Source: Lineus longissimus (lineage: Eukaryota > Nemertea > Pilidiophora > Heteronemertea > Lineidae). Taken from it: a DNA stretch of 64,000 bases. The stretch is taken from the NCBI RefSeq assembly GCF_910592395.1, contig NC_088309.1, positions 15,502,599 to 15,566,598 on the forward strand. The letters are read 5' to 3'. Below are positions 1 through 9,829 of this stretch, one piece after another; the stretch's first letter is position 1, and every line of letters starts with the position of its first letter. Both the position numbers and the translations under genes were made by a program. Below the pieces are notes generated by a model. It saw only the letters and a list, made by a program, of their open reading frames with translations, did no database searches and was not told the DNA's origin.

Positions 1-339
1 CTAATGGTTTCGTATCACATTAAATCCATTCAAATTGCTCTAAAATGCATCGCTGGGTCTCTACTCTCCACGAACCTAAAAATGTGTAGGGTGTGGCAGT
101 TATGACAAATACCTCGCCCACACATTATGCAAATTACCTTCAATCTGCCAGGCGAGTCTGGCGATAGTTGCATGATAGCCAATTCCTGTTGTTTCACTTC
201 AAGTCAAATTTTTTCAATGAAAAGCCTCAACACCCATATGTTTATTTTATTGAAGAATTCCGCTGACTATCACATAGTTGTATCTTTATGAAGAAAGAAA
301 TATTATTTCACTAATCTAGTTGAGGTAAACTGGGGGCTG
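1..339. other. Unassigned AT-rich DNA
   Basis: No open frame, RNA gene or repeat structure is recognisable in this opening stretch. It precedes a degenerate tandem array and looks like ordinary intergenic animal DNA. Confidence 0.4.
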
Positions 340-655
340 AGACCCGCACCACACCAAAGAGTAAATCTCAAAATTGAACCCATGACCGAAGCCCTGCAAC
401 ACCTGATTGAGGAGTAAATATTGAGAATGATTCAATGACCAAAGGACTACAGCACCCCATTGAGTAGTAACTACCAAGAATCGAACTCATGACCAACTTA
501 CTGCACCACCACAGAGGAGTGAATCTCAAATATCAAGAATCAAACCTATGGCCAACACACTACACAACCCCATTGAGGAGTGACTATAAAGAATTGAACC
601 TAAGACCTACACACTACAGCATCACATTGAGGGGTAAATCTAAATAATTGCACCT
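340..655. repeat. Degenerate ~60-bp tandem array with tRNA B-box-like motifs
   Basis: About five diverged units follow each other. Each has a phrase like gaatcgaacccatgacc, then a run ending near attgaggagtaaat. Read on the minus strand, the first phrase resembles the tRNA B box (GGTTCGANTCC). The units may be reduplicated ends of a tRNA-derived SINE, but no A box is visible and copies are strongly diverged. The repeat itself is seen; the SINE origin is inferred. Confidence 0.45.
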
Positions 656-769
656 ATATCATCCACAATATGGAGGTATTCTGTTGCCATGTTAGCCCCA
701 AGTTTATTTTAGGAACAAAAACTTGCAGGGTCCAAAATAATGGCCGCTCCCCCATTTTGCTTGTTGCGT

Positions 770-1213
770 GAGACAAGACCACTAATGAATATTCATAGGT
801 TGGAGGGTCGAGGCCTATCAATTAGACGAGTGCATGTTTTTTACTCTCAAGTACATATTTGGAGAGGTATTGAAAAAATATTTGCTGTGGCAAGTCTACA
901 GATATAAAGAAATTATTTGATGAAAAAATTAATTTCGAATTTTGCTAATTGGGTAATAGGGGGCGTGTTTTGAGTTTTTTTCTGCCAGTTGGCTGAAAAC
1001 AGTGGAAATATCAAAGTCTGTCTAATTTGTCGATTATAAAAAAATTTCCGTGGTCAATCACCAATTTCCATCGCACCAGTTACTCACAAGACTAACCCGT
1101 ATATCATATCCGAATTTCAGTTTCACTACTTGACGCATTCTTTGATGCGTCGCGGTCAAACATTGACAATTTAACTGCTAAAAGGCTTAAAAAATCAATT
1201 GTGGTCTTGTCTC
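770..1213. mobile_element. Element E1, 444-bp MITE with 13-bp inverted ends
   Basis: The ends are perfect inverted repeats, GAGACAAGACCAC at 770-782 and its complement at 1201-1213. They are flanked by the 4-bp duplication gcgt (766-769 and 1214-1217). The interior has no coding capacity. The same element in opposite orientation is E2 (28700-36341), where the ends again lie at a 4-bp duplication, so the boundaries are supported twice. The superfamily is not determined: Sola, Academ or Ginger-like elements also make about 4-bp duplications. Confidence 0.8.
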
Positions 1214-1361
1214 GCGTTGCATTAAGTCCAGTAAGCCATTATGAAATTGTGCCCTGCTAACCGAAGATGACAAACAACTCGCTCTGCAGTAACAGTTTGG
1301 AATGTGAAATCCTAGATGACTGCAGTGTGGCCTTACTGGATAAAGGGTCAGGTCAAATTAT

Positions 1362-1935
1362 TATTATTAAAACCATTTATTTAGTGCTTAACATCAATAA
1401 AAACTTCTAAGCACTCTACAATATATCAAAACATGCATGCATTCAATAAGACAATACACAATATGATTATAAAATTGGGTATTATCATGTAAAAGAACAT
1501 TTGTTATAAACATGTAAATACTTAAAAATATTTCTTAAAAATAAAGATTTTCAGTGCAATTTAAAACTAGCCATGGTCGTTTTGTCCCTCACAGTATTTG
1601 GAAGCCGAATACACAGTTTTGGTCCCGCCACAGAAAATGCTAAAAGAACCGATCACTCAGCGTGTGCACACCTTCTTACAAAGACCTTTTGCACTAGATC
1701 TTAGAGAGCGAGTGGGCAAGTATAGCTCGGGGCAGTTTGTAAGGTAGCGTGGTGCGACATCTAGAAAACATTTGAAGACCACGAGTCAAATTTTGTACTA
1801 AAACCATGCCTTCTGAGGAAGCCAATAGAGTGAACAAAGTAGCGGAGTGACATGCTCTCTTCTGGGCATTCTGGTATGTATATCCCTGCTCTACAGAGAT
1901 GGGATCACAAGAGCTGAGTCAGATTTACATTAGAA
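1362..1935. mobile_element. Possible non-LTR retroelement 3' remnant with (TAA)n tail
   Basis: The left edge is a TTATTATTATTA tract next to an AT-rich segment. The body contains a phrase (around gaagccaatagagtgaac) that I associate with the non-coding 3' region of a widespread animal retroelement. There is no open frame and I cannot name the clade. This rests on pattern memory and is weak. Confidence 0.3.
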
Positions 1936-2944
1936 GTATCACTAATTAGTGACATTTTATGCTCCGACAGAGGGGTCAAGACTGATTCCAAAATTTCTCT
2001 TTTCAATATTTTCATGTTGTGATCAGGTTTAAAGCACTCTTGAGGAGTATTAAGGCATTGCACTGGTTAGCAAAGACTGGCTTCTTAGAAGTGAAAGGGT
2101 GTGTCCTGAAAGTCTGCAAATTATGTGTCTACTCTTATGTCAAATTTTGATCAAGTGCACATCAATGTATACTCACCATCCATGCTTTTAGAGGAAGTTT
2201 ATCGGTCAGTTCATCAGCACTGAAAACACTGGAGTCTGCCATGGGTTTTGAGCACTCAAAAAAATCTTCATTCACAATGTGTTCACTCTAGTCTAAAAGG
2301 AAAAATTAAAATGTACCTTATAATCACAGTCAGAAGTAGATGTGAAAAACCCCAGCCTTTTGGGCATGCGAACAGGACTAGTTGGATTTCGATTTAAAAC
2401 CTTTGCATATATCGGGTGGCCCCAAAAAAAGGTCACTAAATTCAAGAATTAATAACTGCGCCAAGGTTTGGAGTTGTTTTTTTTTGTTACAGTGAAATGC
2501 TGTGTCAAATGAAAAGGCCAGGGCCCATTGTGCACACTGTATAGATATTTGGAGTTAGGAATTCATCCTGGTTTAAAAGAAACATGCTACATGTAATAGT
2601 ATAAAGGTCAAATCAAAATTGTTATGACATGCGATGTATCCTTGCTTGATGTTGTGAGTCATGTGTACCAAAGTTCAAGTTCATAACGTTAGCGGTTAAG
2701 AAACGTGTCATAGTTGCACTCAAATGGCCAATTTACGCTATAAAATGCAGATTGCATGACATAGGGAGTCACGTGTACCAAATTTCAAGTTCATAGCTTT
2801 AGCGGTTAAGAAACGTGGCACAGTTACACTCAAAGAGCCAATTTACGCCACTTGATTGACCTCTGTGAACTTGAAAATTAGGTGAAATCAAAATCCCGTT
2901 CCATATATGATGTATCCTTGCTCGGAGTACCTACCATAAATGCA

Positions 2945-4023
2945 TCGGTCAATGTAAACCCTGACACCCCCCTGGTCAGGGATCGACGCTACATCGATGT
3001 AGTGTCGATGTCTGAGCGAAGGATTTTTTTTCAAACGACGATGTCATGGCGATAAGCTGAAAAGATGTCGGTGAAAAATCGTCGACAGCCTGGACATCAG
3101 GAGAATTAGCTTTGTCGAATGCGTGGCGCATGGCTTTTTCCTTGGTGGCGAACATCTGTCGATCAGGAATCTTGCCCGGCCAACGACGGCGTATCACCAT
3201 CAGATCACCTCATTATCATATAATATCACTAATATAGGCAAGATGGCGGGGATGGCCACACATGTGAAAAGGTGAGCAGAAATTGCGTTTAAAGTGAGCG
3301 TGAAGTCCGAAATTGAGCGGGAGGATCTGGGGGTGTGATCTGCTTCGGTATCACACCCTGTATCGCACAATGTGTTGATCTGGATTTCGTCTGCTGGATG
3401 ACGTCACGAATTTCCCGATACCCGTCGCCCACCAGGCATCGACGAAGTTGTGTCACCAGTGGAACAACGTCATGTTTCATGACGTGATGTCATGGTGGCC
3501 GGCAGCGGGCAATTTTTCACAGATTTTGAGCACTGAATTGCCTTTTTTGGCGAACATCTTGGTATATGATAATCATAAAAGAACTCTCATGTGATTTGTG
3601 TCAGTGCGCATAACACACTTGTGATGGTCTGTGATTTTTCAGGCCGAAGACCATCACTTGCGTGTTCTGCGCACTCACAAATCCCACTCGAGTTGTTTTA
3701 TTATTGTCTCCTTTCGAAGAGTGACTTTGACAAAAAAATTAGTTGGGGCAATATGATTGTTTTTATTGTTGTTCTCTTTGACACATTCTTTTTTTTCCTG
3801 TTTTTATTGATATGGTGATATCCTGACGTACGTCTGTCTTCTCAATGGTGAAGAACAGTCGAAGCCCTGACCTGTGCAACCAACCTAGGGTGGTGAAGTT
3901 CTTGTGCATGTCCGCACCACCCTGGGTGCAAAAGGGTCGATCCCTGGGCACATTGAAATTTCAAAAATGGTGATAAAGTGTCGAACGCCTGACCAGGGGG
4001 GTGTCAGGGTTTACATTGACCGC
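2945..4023. mobile_element. Element I, ~1.08-kb DNA transposon with ~35-bp inverted ends
   Basis: Nearly identical inverted ends occupy 2946-2980 and 3988-4022 (core GGTCAATGTAAACCCTGACA). They are flanked by TGCA at 2941-2944 and 4024-4027, a likely 4-bp duplication. Family A sequence resumes on each side, confirming insertion into Am1. The interior has a short internal hairpin near 3600-3680 but no recognisable transposase, so it is non-autonomous. Confidence 0.7.
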
Positions 4024-4055
4024 TGCAAAAAATATCATTGAAAACTAGTCACTAA

Positions 4056-4859
4056 GGCCCTATAAAGAAAATTCTTCGTTTATCATCCTTTTTTCCAAAG
4101 AAAGTGATGAGGGCGTTTTTTTTTAATATTTGATTTTTTCAGAACAGCAACTGGTAATAGAATGAACACGAATTGCATTTTGACAGGTTTCTTGTGCAAT
4201 GCAACGTCTTCTTGCTAATCGGACATACAAAGAATCAACAAATAGAATGCACAAGACTTCCCTTCGCGCAAAGTTTTAGTTCAACGAATTGCTGTTAGAG
4301 GTGCGCTAATACATTTAGCATCGGAAGAGCACATTTTCTGAAAAAGGCGCAAATTTGGGGATTGAAGACAAAAAAATCTTGCAACAAAGGAATCACCTTG
4401 AATCTCCTCTGAATCTCCTTGAAAAGTGTTGTAACACTGTATAAGATATCTAAAATCACTGTGATAATATTGTTAGTTACACTGAAAAATCGGATGTGTC
4501 AATGGTGTTTTGGCATTCAATACAATATTTGATGGGTGTGGCGTTTTTGGTACCAAATTAATCGGCATCTGTTAGGCATGTCAACGGCCAGCATCTGCGC
4601 TGGGGCGAGTTTCCTCATTCAAAAGTGAATAACAGCTGATAAAATGAACCAAAGTGGACATGCTTGGTGTCATCGGTCGGGAAAGGAAATTTCATCAGAA
4701 ACGCAACTAAATAGATAATGAAACAATTCTAACCAGCTGACGGCGCAAATTTAGTGATTGAAAATGAAATTGGAAATAAAAAAATATAATATTTTTTGAT
4801 ACGGTGGAAAAAATTATGCGGGCTGGGAAGGATGAACTAACAATTTTTTTCATGGGGCC
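4056..4859. mobile_element. Element J, Harbinger-like MITE with TAA duplication
   Basis: Family A sequence is split between two TAA trinucleotides (4053-4055 and 4860-4862). The insert starts GGCCCTATAAAG and ends with the complement of GGCCCCATGAAA, an imperfect inverted terminus. A 3-bp TAA/TTA target and a GG-starting end fit PIF/Harbinger non-autonomous elements. No coding sequence is visible. Confidence 0.6.
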
Positions 4860-5237
4860 TAATGAGCACGATATTGCACTTTTTAACTTTTTTGTTTTGT
4901 CCTCCTGGTGGGCAAGTCACAAGAATCAGATCTGACCGTAATTCCCTGTCAGAGGTTATATGACGTAGGGAGTCATTTGTGCCATAGAGGTAAAGAAACG
5001 TGCCATAGTTACCCTCAAAACAGCCAATTTAAAAATTAGGTCAAATCAAAAACCTGTATGATATGTGATGTATCCTTGCTAGGAATAGGAGTACCTACCA
5101 TATACCACAAAAATGTCAGCGAAAACGAGTCGCTTAAGCGAGATATCGCACATTTTAGGTTTTTGTCTTTGGCCCCCTGGTGGCCAAGTCGAGAATCAGA
5201 TCGGACCGAAAGTCAGAGTCAGAGGTCGCCTGACATA

Positions 5238-5253
5238 GGGGGGGGGGGGGGGG
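5238..5253. repeat. Poly-G tract, 16 nt
   Basis: A run of 16 G lies inside family A copy Am1, where other copies have about five (the taggggg phrase). It is likely a slippage expansion, and its exact length is prone to sequencing error. Confidence 0.9.
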
Positions 5254-5342
5254 TTATGTGTTTTAGTTCATAGCCCTAGTGGTTAAGTGTGTGACCGTTT
5301 TTGAAACAGTATACAGACGACAACAACGGACGACTGTGAGCC

Positions 5343-6301
5343 AAAAACTACAGCATCAAAAAAAGTGGTCGCAGAGCAACTGTTGAAATGTTCTTGACCT
5401 GTATTCGATTGACTCTTGAGAAAACCCTCGGCCTGCAGTCTGCAATTAGCATGCATTTGCTTTCTATCATGGGCGATGTTTGTGTGTGGTTGTGTCAGTG
5501 TGTAAAAGATAGATTGTTGTCTCGTTTATTTGATTCAGCAATAAATAATGGAAAAATACTGGTCACAAACACACAACGGCGGTCTTTCATGGATGTTGTT
5601 CAGTTGCACGCATCACCATTGTCCTTGTGCTCCGATACATCTATATAGACGGCAGCACTTGCACCGATTTCCACACCCCTATCAGGCAGTACGCCAACCA
5701 AGCTATCATCAGTTTTGTTAAACTCCCGTTTGGGCTATACTCCCTATGGGGTGATTTGCGCTCCATTGGCAGATTGGGGGAAAAGTCCCCGACTGCTTTG
5801 ATCGTCCACTGCAATCAGACTGGAGTGTAAAGATCGCGGCATCTCTCAAAATGTGCACACGAAATTGAATTGAAGACATTGGTGTTAAAGTAAAAAGTAG
5901 GCGCTTGCTAGAGGTTTGAATGCTAAAGGTACGGGAGTCCTTTTGCGCATGCGCACACTAATCCCCTATCTCTCGCATATTCGTACGGCATTTCTCCTGC
6001 ACCGTTTTAGTGCTATCAGTATATACGGAACTTCTAACTTACAACTTACATTTTTGAATACCAGTATATATCAAGTATTGACCGCCCGTAAACATCCCCG
6101 GCCACGTGTACGTGACAACACTAAATCATGAAATGTCGTTGAAAATCTTACTACACATCTGACACTTGTTTTTATAAGAATTAAGATACTGAAGATGTAT
6201 GATTTTGACAGTTATTTTGGAGTGAAAGTCAGCTTTTTATTAAAACAAATGAAGAAATATTATTATAAATTTATAAGAAAAATCCATGGGGCAGAAATTA
6301 A
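5343..6301. other. Unassigned DNA between two family A copies
   Basis: Several ORFs of 60-90 codons occur, but none shows a recognisable domain, codon periodicity or splice context. No repeat family of the window is apparent here. Confidence 0.4.
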
Positions 6302-6666
6302 AATGAAACGGCCAGGGGCCATTGTGCTCGCCGTAAGTATTTTTAGAAGACAGTTACAGAAAGTGCTACAGTATGTAGCCAAAAATTGTTGTCTTCATTT
6401 TTAACTTTGACCTCAGTGACCCTGACAGGTAGGTCAAATAACAAACCAGGGTGATATGTGATGTAGACACATCCACCTGACCATAACAATTTCATCACTC
6501 GTTACACTACAGCAATCGGCAAAAAACGATTTCCAAGATGACCGCCTAATTAAATCAATGGCACCAAATAAATCAAAAAATGAAGAAAATGTAAGATAGA
6601 ACTCAGAAAAGAAAATAGGAAAAGATGAAAAATAAAAATATTTTTGGCTGTCCTTGACCGGGGTTT

Positions 6667-7071
6667 CAGAGGGGCAGCATGGCCGAGTGGTTAGGGCTTC
6701 AGACTCACAATCCGAAGATCGTGGGTTCGATTCCCGCACCGGTCTGTCTGCTTTCAACCCTGAGCAAGTTGATTTACCTCGATTGCTCCGTCCTTCGCAT
6801 GAGACGTAAAACCGAGGTTCCTTGTATCTGGTGTCTATTCCAGAGCAAGTAAAAGACCCCATCCAAGTGGACTGTAGCTTGTGGTGGACTACCCCTCCTC
6901 AACTTGTGGTGTCTATGCCACGAAGCCGAAGTCGGAGTCACTAGGCCAATAAACCCAATTGGCGCTAAACCGTAGTGGCACGCATTACCGCTCATCCCGC
7001 CTTGGAGGGGAAATACTCCCAGGAGAATGACCCCTCCAGAGGCAGAGCGAACGCGAAGAAGAAGAAGAAGA
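6667..7071 (+). mobile_element. Full-length tRNA-derived SINE with 11-bp target duplication
   Basis: The tRNA-like head has an A box (TGGCCGAGTGG, 6680-6690) and a B box (GGTTCGATTCC, 6724-6734), as expected of an internal RNA polymerase III promoter. A non-tRNA body follows, with a segment near 6795-6830 (gagacgtaaaaccgaggttc) that resembles the conserved central domain of MetaSINEs. The element ends in a short GAA repeat. The duplication gaccggggttt is perfect at 6656-6666 and 7072-7082. A1 and A2 show the uninterrupted site. SINEs of this kind depend on LINE proteins. Confidence 0.9.
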
Positions 7072-7385
7072 GACCGGGGTTTGAACTCACGACCTTTGGA
7101 TTGCCACAATACGAGGAAAAACCCACAAAACATGCAATTTCGGCCATATTTGAATTCCGATCTGGCTGAAACTTGGCATACAAATAGTGGCTTCTTCGAT
7201 GCATCATTACACAAAATTAAAACTCTTTACATTGAACAACGACAAAACGTACCAAGAACGGTAAAGTTTTCAACTTTGACCTCTGTGAACTTGAAAGGTG
7301 GGTCAAATCAAAAACCTGTAAGATATGTGATGTATCCTTGCTAGGAGTACCTACCATGAAACTTTTATCAAAAACAAATCAGTAA

Positions 7386-8468
7386 CTAGAATTCCGAAAT
7401 TTGCTGGTAGCAAATTTGATAGTCCCCATGTAGTCGTCATGTCAACAGAGTAGAAAGCGAGAACATTTTGCGCCGTCGTATTCCGATTTGACTGGTTAGT
7501 GGTGAAATCTGCTTTTACTTTAGTTCTAACGTTGTCTGAATTAAAGATGCTTTCCCAATGCTTGACTGGTCTGGCAAGAGGCATTGCCAGGAAAACGTGA
7601 CGTCATTTTGGCCATTCTTCTTACCGCACGCCCTCCCTCTCCGTAAAACTTCCAGACATGGTGTGAAGTGGGAGGGCGCACAATGGGAACCACACTGCCG
7701 CGATGTTAATAGTTTCTATTTATAGAATTCAGCGGCAGAGATTTCAAGCACGGAAAAAGTAGATTAACTCGGCTGATCTCAATGGATTTTACCCAGGAAT
7801 GTTTTCAAGGCGAGAGAAACATCTGATTCAAGTACTGCGCTTATTAGATTTCATGTTCATGCCGAAGATTGGCCTAAAACGTGGACGAAAAGAGTGCATT
7901 ATCGAGTGTTGGAGAGGTCACGTGATTGGACGAGAAATCTGAGCGAAAACAATACTAACTCCAACTCTCAGAGGGAGGAGCTGGAGTCATAAAAACGCAT
8001 CTAAAGCATCGAAATATTCTGAGTTTTGAAAAATCGTTTTGCGATAGTCCATGAATCGAATTGGGTTTCTTTATAATACCTCCATCGAATCGTCCCATCG
8101 CTCGACCAACTCCTGAGAATAATGACGTCATTATGACGGGGCGGAGCTTATGCTAATGTATCAGCGTCTCGCCTCTGCGCATGTCACAGCGCATGTCGGA
8201 TTGAATCGCAGCTTCGGCATGTTGGGAGAAGATGATCAGACGATATCTCAGCAAAAATGCTTCAAAAGTATCGAAATACTCAGGATTTTAAAAATACTTT
8301 TGCGATAGTCCATAGATGGAATTGGGTTTGGTGGTGTAAGGGTGATTGATTTCTGGTTTATTTAGCCGTTTTGCTGGACTACCGCAATAAATGTGTTGGT
8401 GGAAGAAAATAACAGTTTCGAGAATTCCAGTGATAACAATATAGTCCCCAGACGGGATCTGGGGCCTA
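7386..8468. mobile_element. Element F1, 1.08-kb insertion with TAA target duplication
   Basis: Family A reads cagtaataagcg when uninterrupted. Here the insert lies between TAA at 7383-7385 and TAA at 8469-8471. The right end reads, on the minus strand, TAGGCCCCAGATCCCG; the left end does not clearly mirror it, so terminal repeats are uncertain. A partial second copy lies in aldolase intron 5 (38589-38970). The 3-bp TAA target suggests a Harbinger-like insertion, but no protein is encoded. Confidence 0.6.
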
Positions 8469-9304
8469 TAATAAGCGAGAAATCACACTTTTTGAGTTTT
8501 GAGTTTGGGCCCCCTGGTGGCCAAGTCAATAATCAGACCGAACCAAAATTCAGTGTAAAAGGTAACTGACCTAGGGGGTCATTTGTTCAAAGTTTCAAGT
8601 TCATAACTGTTGCGGTTGAGAAACGTGCCATAGTTACACTCAAACGGCAAATTTACGCCATTTGACCTCTGCGACCTTGAAAAGTAGGTCAAATCCGAAA
8701 AATCGTGCAACATCTGAGGTAACCTTGCTAGGGGTCCCTGCCATAAAAATTTCATCAAAAACAATTTGCTATTAAGCAGGCTATTGCACTTCTTACTTTT
8801 TCTGTTTTGGCCCCCTGGTGGCAAAGTCAAGAATCAGATCAGGCTGAAATTCAGCACCAGAGGTTATCTGATCTAGGGGGTTATATGTACCAAGTTTCAA
8901 GCTCATAGCTTTGGTGGTTGAGAAACGTGCCATAGTTACACTCAAACGGCCAATTCACGCCATTTGACCTCTGCGACCTTGAAAAGTAGATCAAATTAAA
9001 AACCCGTAAGATCCTTGCTATGAGTACCTACCAAAAAAGTTTTATCGAAAACAAGTCACTAATAAGCGAGATATCACACTTTTTAGATATCCACATTTGG
9101 CCCCCTGGTGGCCAAGTAGAGAATCAGATCAGACAGAAATTTAGTGTCACGGGTCATCTGACCTAGGGGGTCATGTGTACAAAGTTTTAAGTTCATAGGC
9201 CTAGCGGTTAAAAAACGTGCCACTGTTTTTGAACTAGGATACGACGGACGACGACGACGGACACTGCGGTATTGTATAGACTCCCCTACGGTGAGCCAAA
9301 AAGT

Positions 9305-9376
9305 GGCTATCGTGGGTTTGAACCAGGGTCAAAGGGGACTGAATCCTACGCGGTATACACTCGGCCACGCCGGCTT
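9305..9376 (-). tRNA. tRNA-like sequence, probably a SINE head or tRNA pseudogene
   Basis: On the minus strand an A-box-like GTGGCCGAGTG and a B-box-like GGTTCAAACCC are spaced as in a tRNA, and a TTTTT terminator-like run follows. The two ends do not pair into an acceptor stem, so a working tRNA is unlikely. Family A copy Am2 begins immediately after this T-run. Confidence 0.35.
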
Positions 9377-9574
9377 ATCTGATTGATGCAGGCCTAGGCC
9401 TAGGCCTATACGCAGTTTTAATTGTGGTCCTTTTTTATGGAAGCCCTTGCCTTTGTCTAGCCTACTAAACTGTTTCTTCACTTGAAATATTCTCACATTA
9501 GCACGATTTACTAAATTTTGGTTGTTTAAATTGTCTTAATCAAAGACGCGCGCACTGTCACTATAGCTGAAAGT

Positions 9575-9815
9575 GAAAGGGTGGATGTCGTCCTGGGTGC
9601 CGACAAATGGTACCCAGGTTCGAGATCGACTGGACAATAAGCACCCTGGGTGCCATTACACCAGACAAACAGCACCCAGCTTCTTTTTGCCTGGTCCGAA
9701 GAAAAGAAGCTGGGTGCTGTATTGTCTGGTGTAATGGCACCCAGGGTGCTTATTGTCCAGTCGATCTCGAACCTGGGTACCATTTGTCGGCACCCAGGAC
9801 GACATCCACCCTTTC
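9575..9815. repeat. 241-bp near-perfect palindrome (foldback element)
   Basis: Arms 9575-9687 and 9702-9815 are complementary apart from a 1-nt gap and rare mismatches, and the loop is about 14 nt. The flanks tcactata and tcactgta could be an 8-bp duplication with one mismatch, as hAT elements make. Each strand yields nearly the same short ORFs, an automatic result of the symmetry rather than a sign of genes. Confidence 0.85.
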
Positions 9816-9829
9816 AGCGTCACTGTAAA

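Larger units (their letters stand above)
2508..5342 (-). mobile_element. Family A element, copy Am1 (Helitron2/Helentron-like, non-autonomous)
   Basis: On the minus strand the 5' end GGCTCAC lies at 5342 next to a T-run in the flank, and the 3' end is the short hairpin AAGGCCAGGGCCC at 2511-2527. Interior blocks are diverged copies of the family's ~300-bp tandem unit, recognisable by phrases such as caaggtcacagaggtcaaat and ggccaccagggggccaa. Two later elements interrupt it: I (2945-4023) and J (4056-4859). The short ORFs inside are not conserved genes. Confidence 0.65.
6302..9297 (-). mobile_element. Family A element, copy Am2, full length with two nested insertions
   Basis: On the minus strand it starts GGCTCACCGTAGGGG at 9297, directly after five T, and ends with the hairpin AATGGCCCCTGGCCGTT then CATT at 6302. 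Order 5' to 3': a CGTCGT-rich segment, three ~300-bp tandem units, a tRNA-like block, a block shared with A1 and A2 (gatttatttggtgcc), then an inverted echo of the 5' motif (complement of gctcgccgta) and the hairpin. A SINE (6667-7071) and element F1 (7386-8468) sit inside; A1 and A2 supply the empty sites. Confidence 0.8.

Noticed and set aside
5238-5253. Homopolymer G/C tracts as regulatory G-quadruplexes
   Set aside because: Single uninterrupted runs in repeats and introns; slippage or sequencing error is the simpler explanation.
6434-7344. Several ORFs over 100 codons
   Set aside because: They overlap the SINE, its GAA tail and family A sequence; none has a domain.
7386-8468. Terminal inverted repeats for element F
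   Set aside because: The ends GGCCCCAG and CTAGAATT do not mirror each other; only the TAA duplication is supported.
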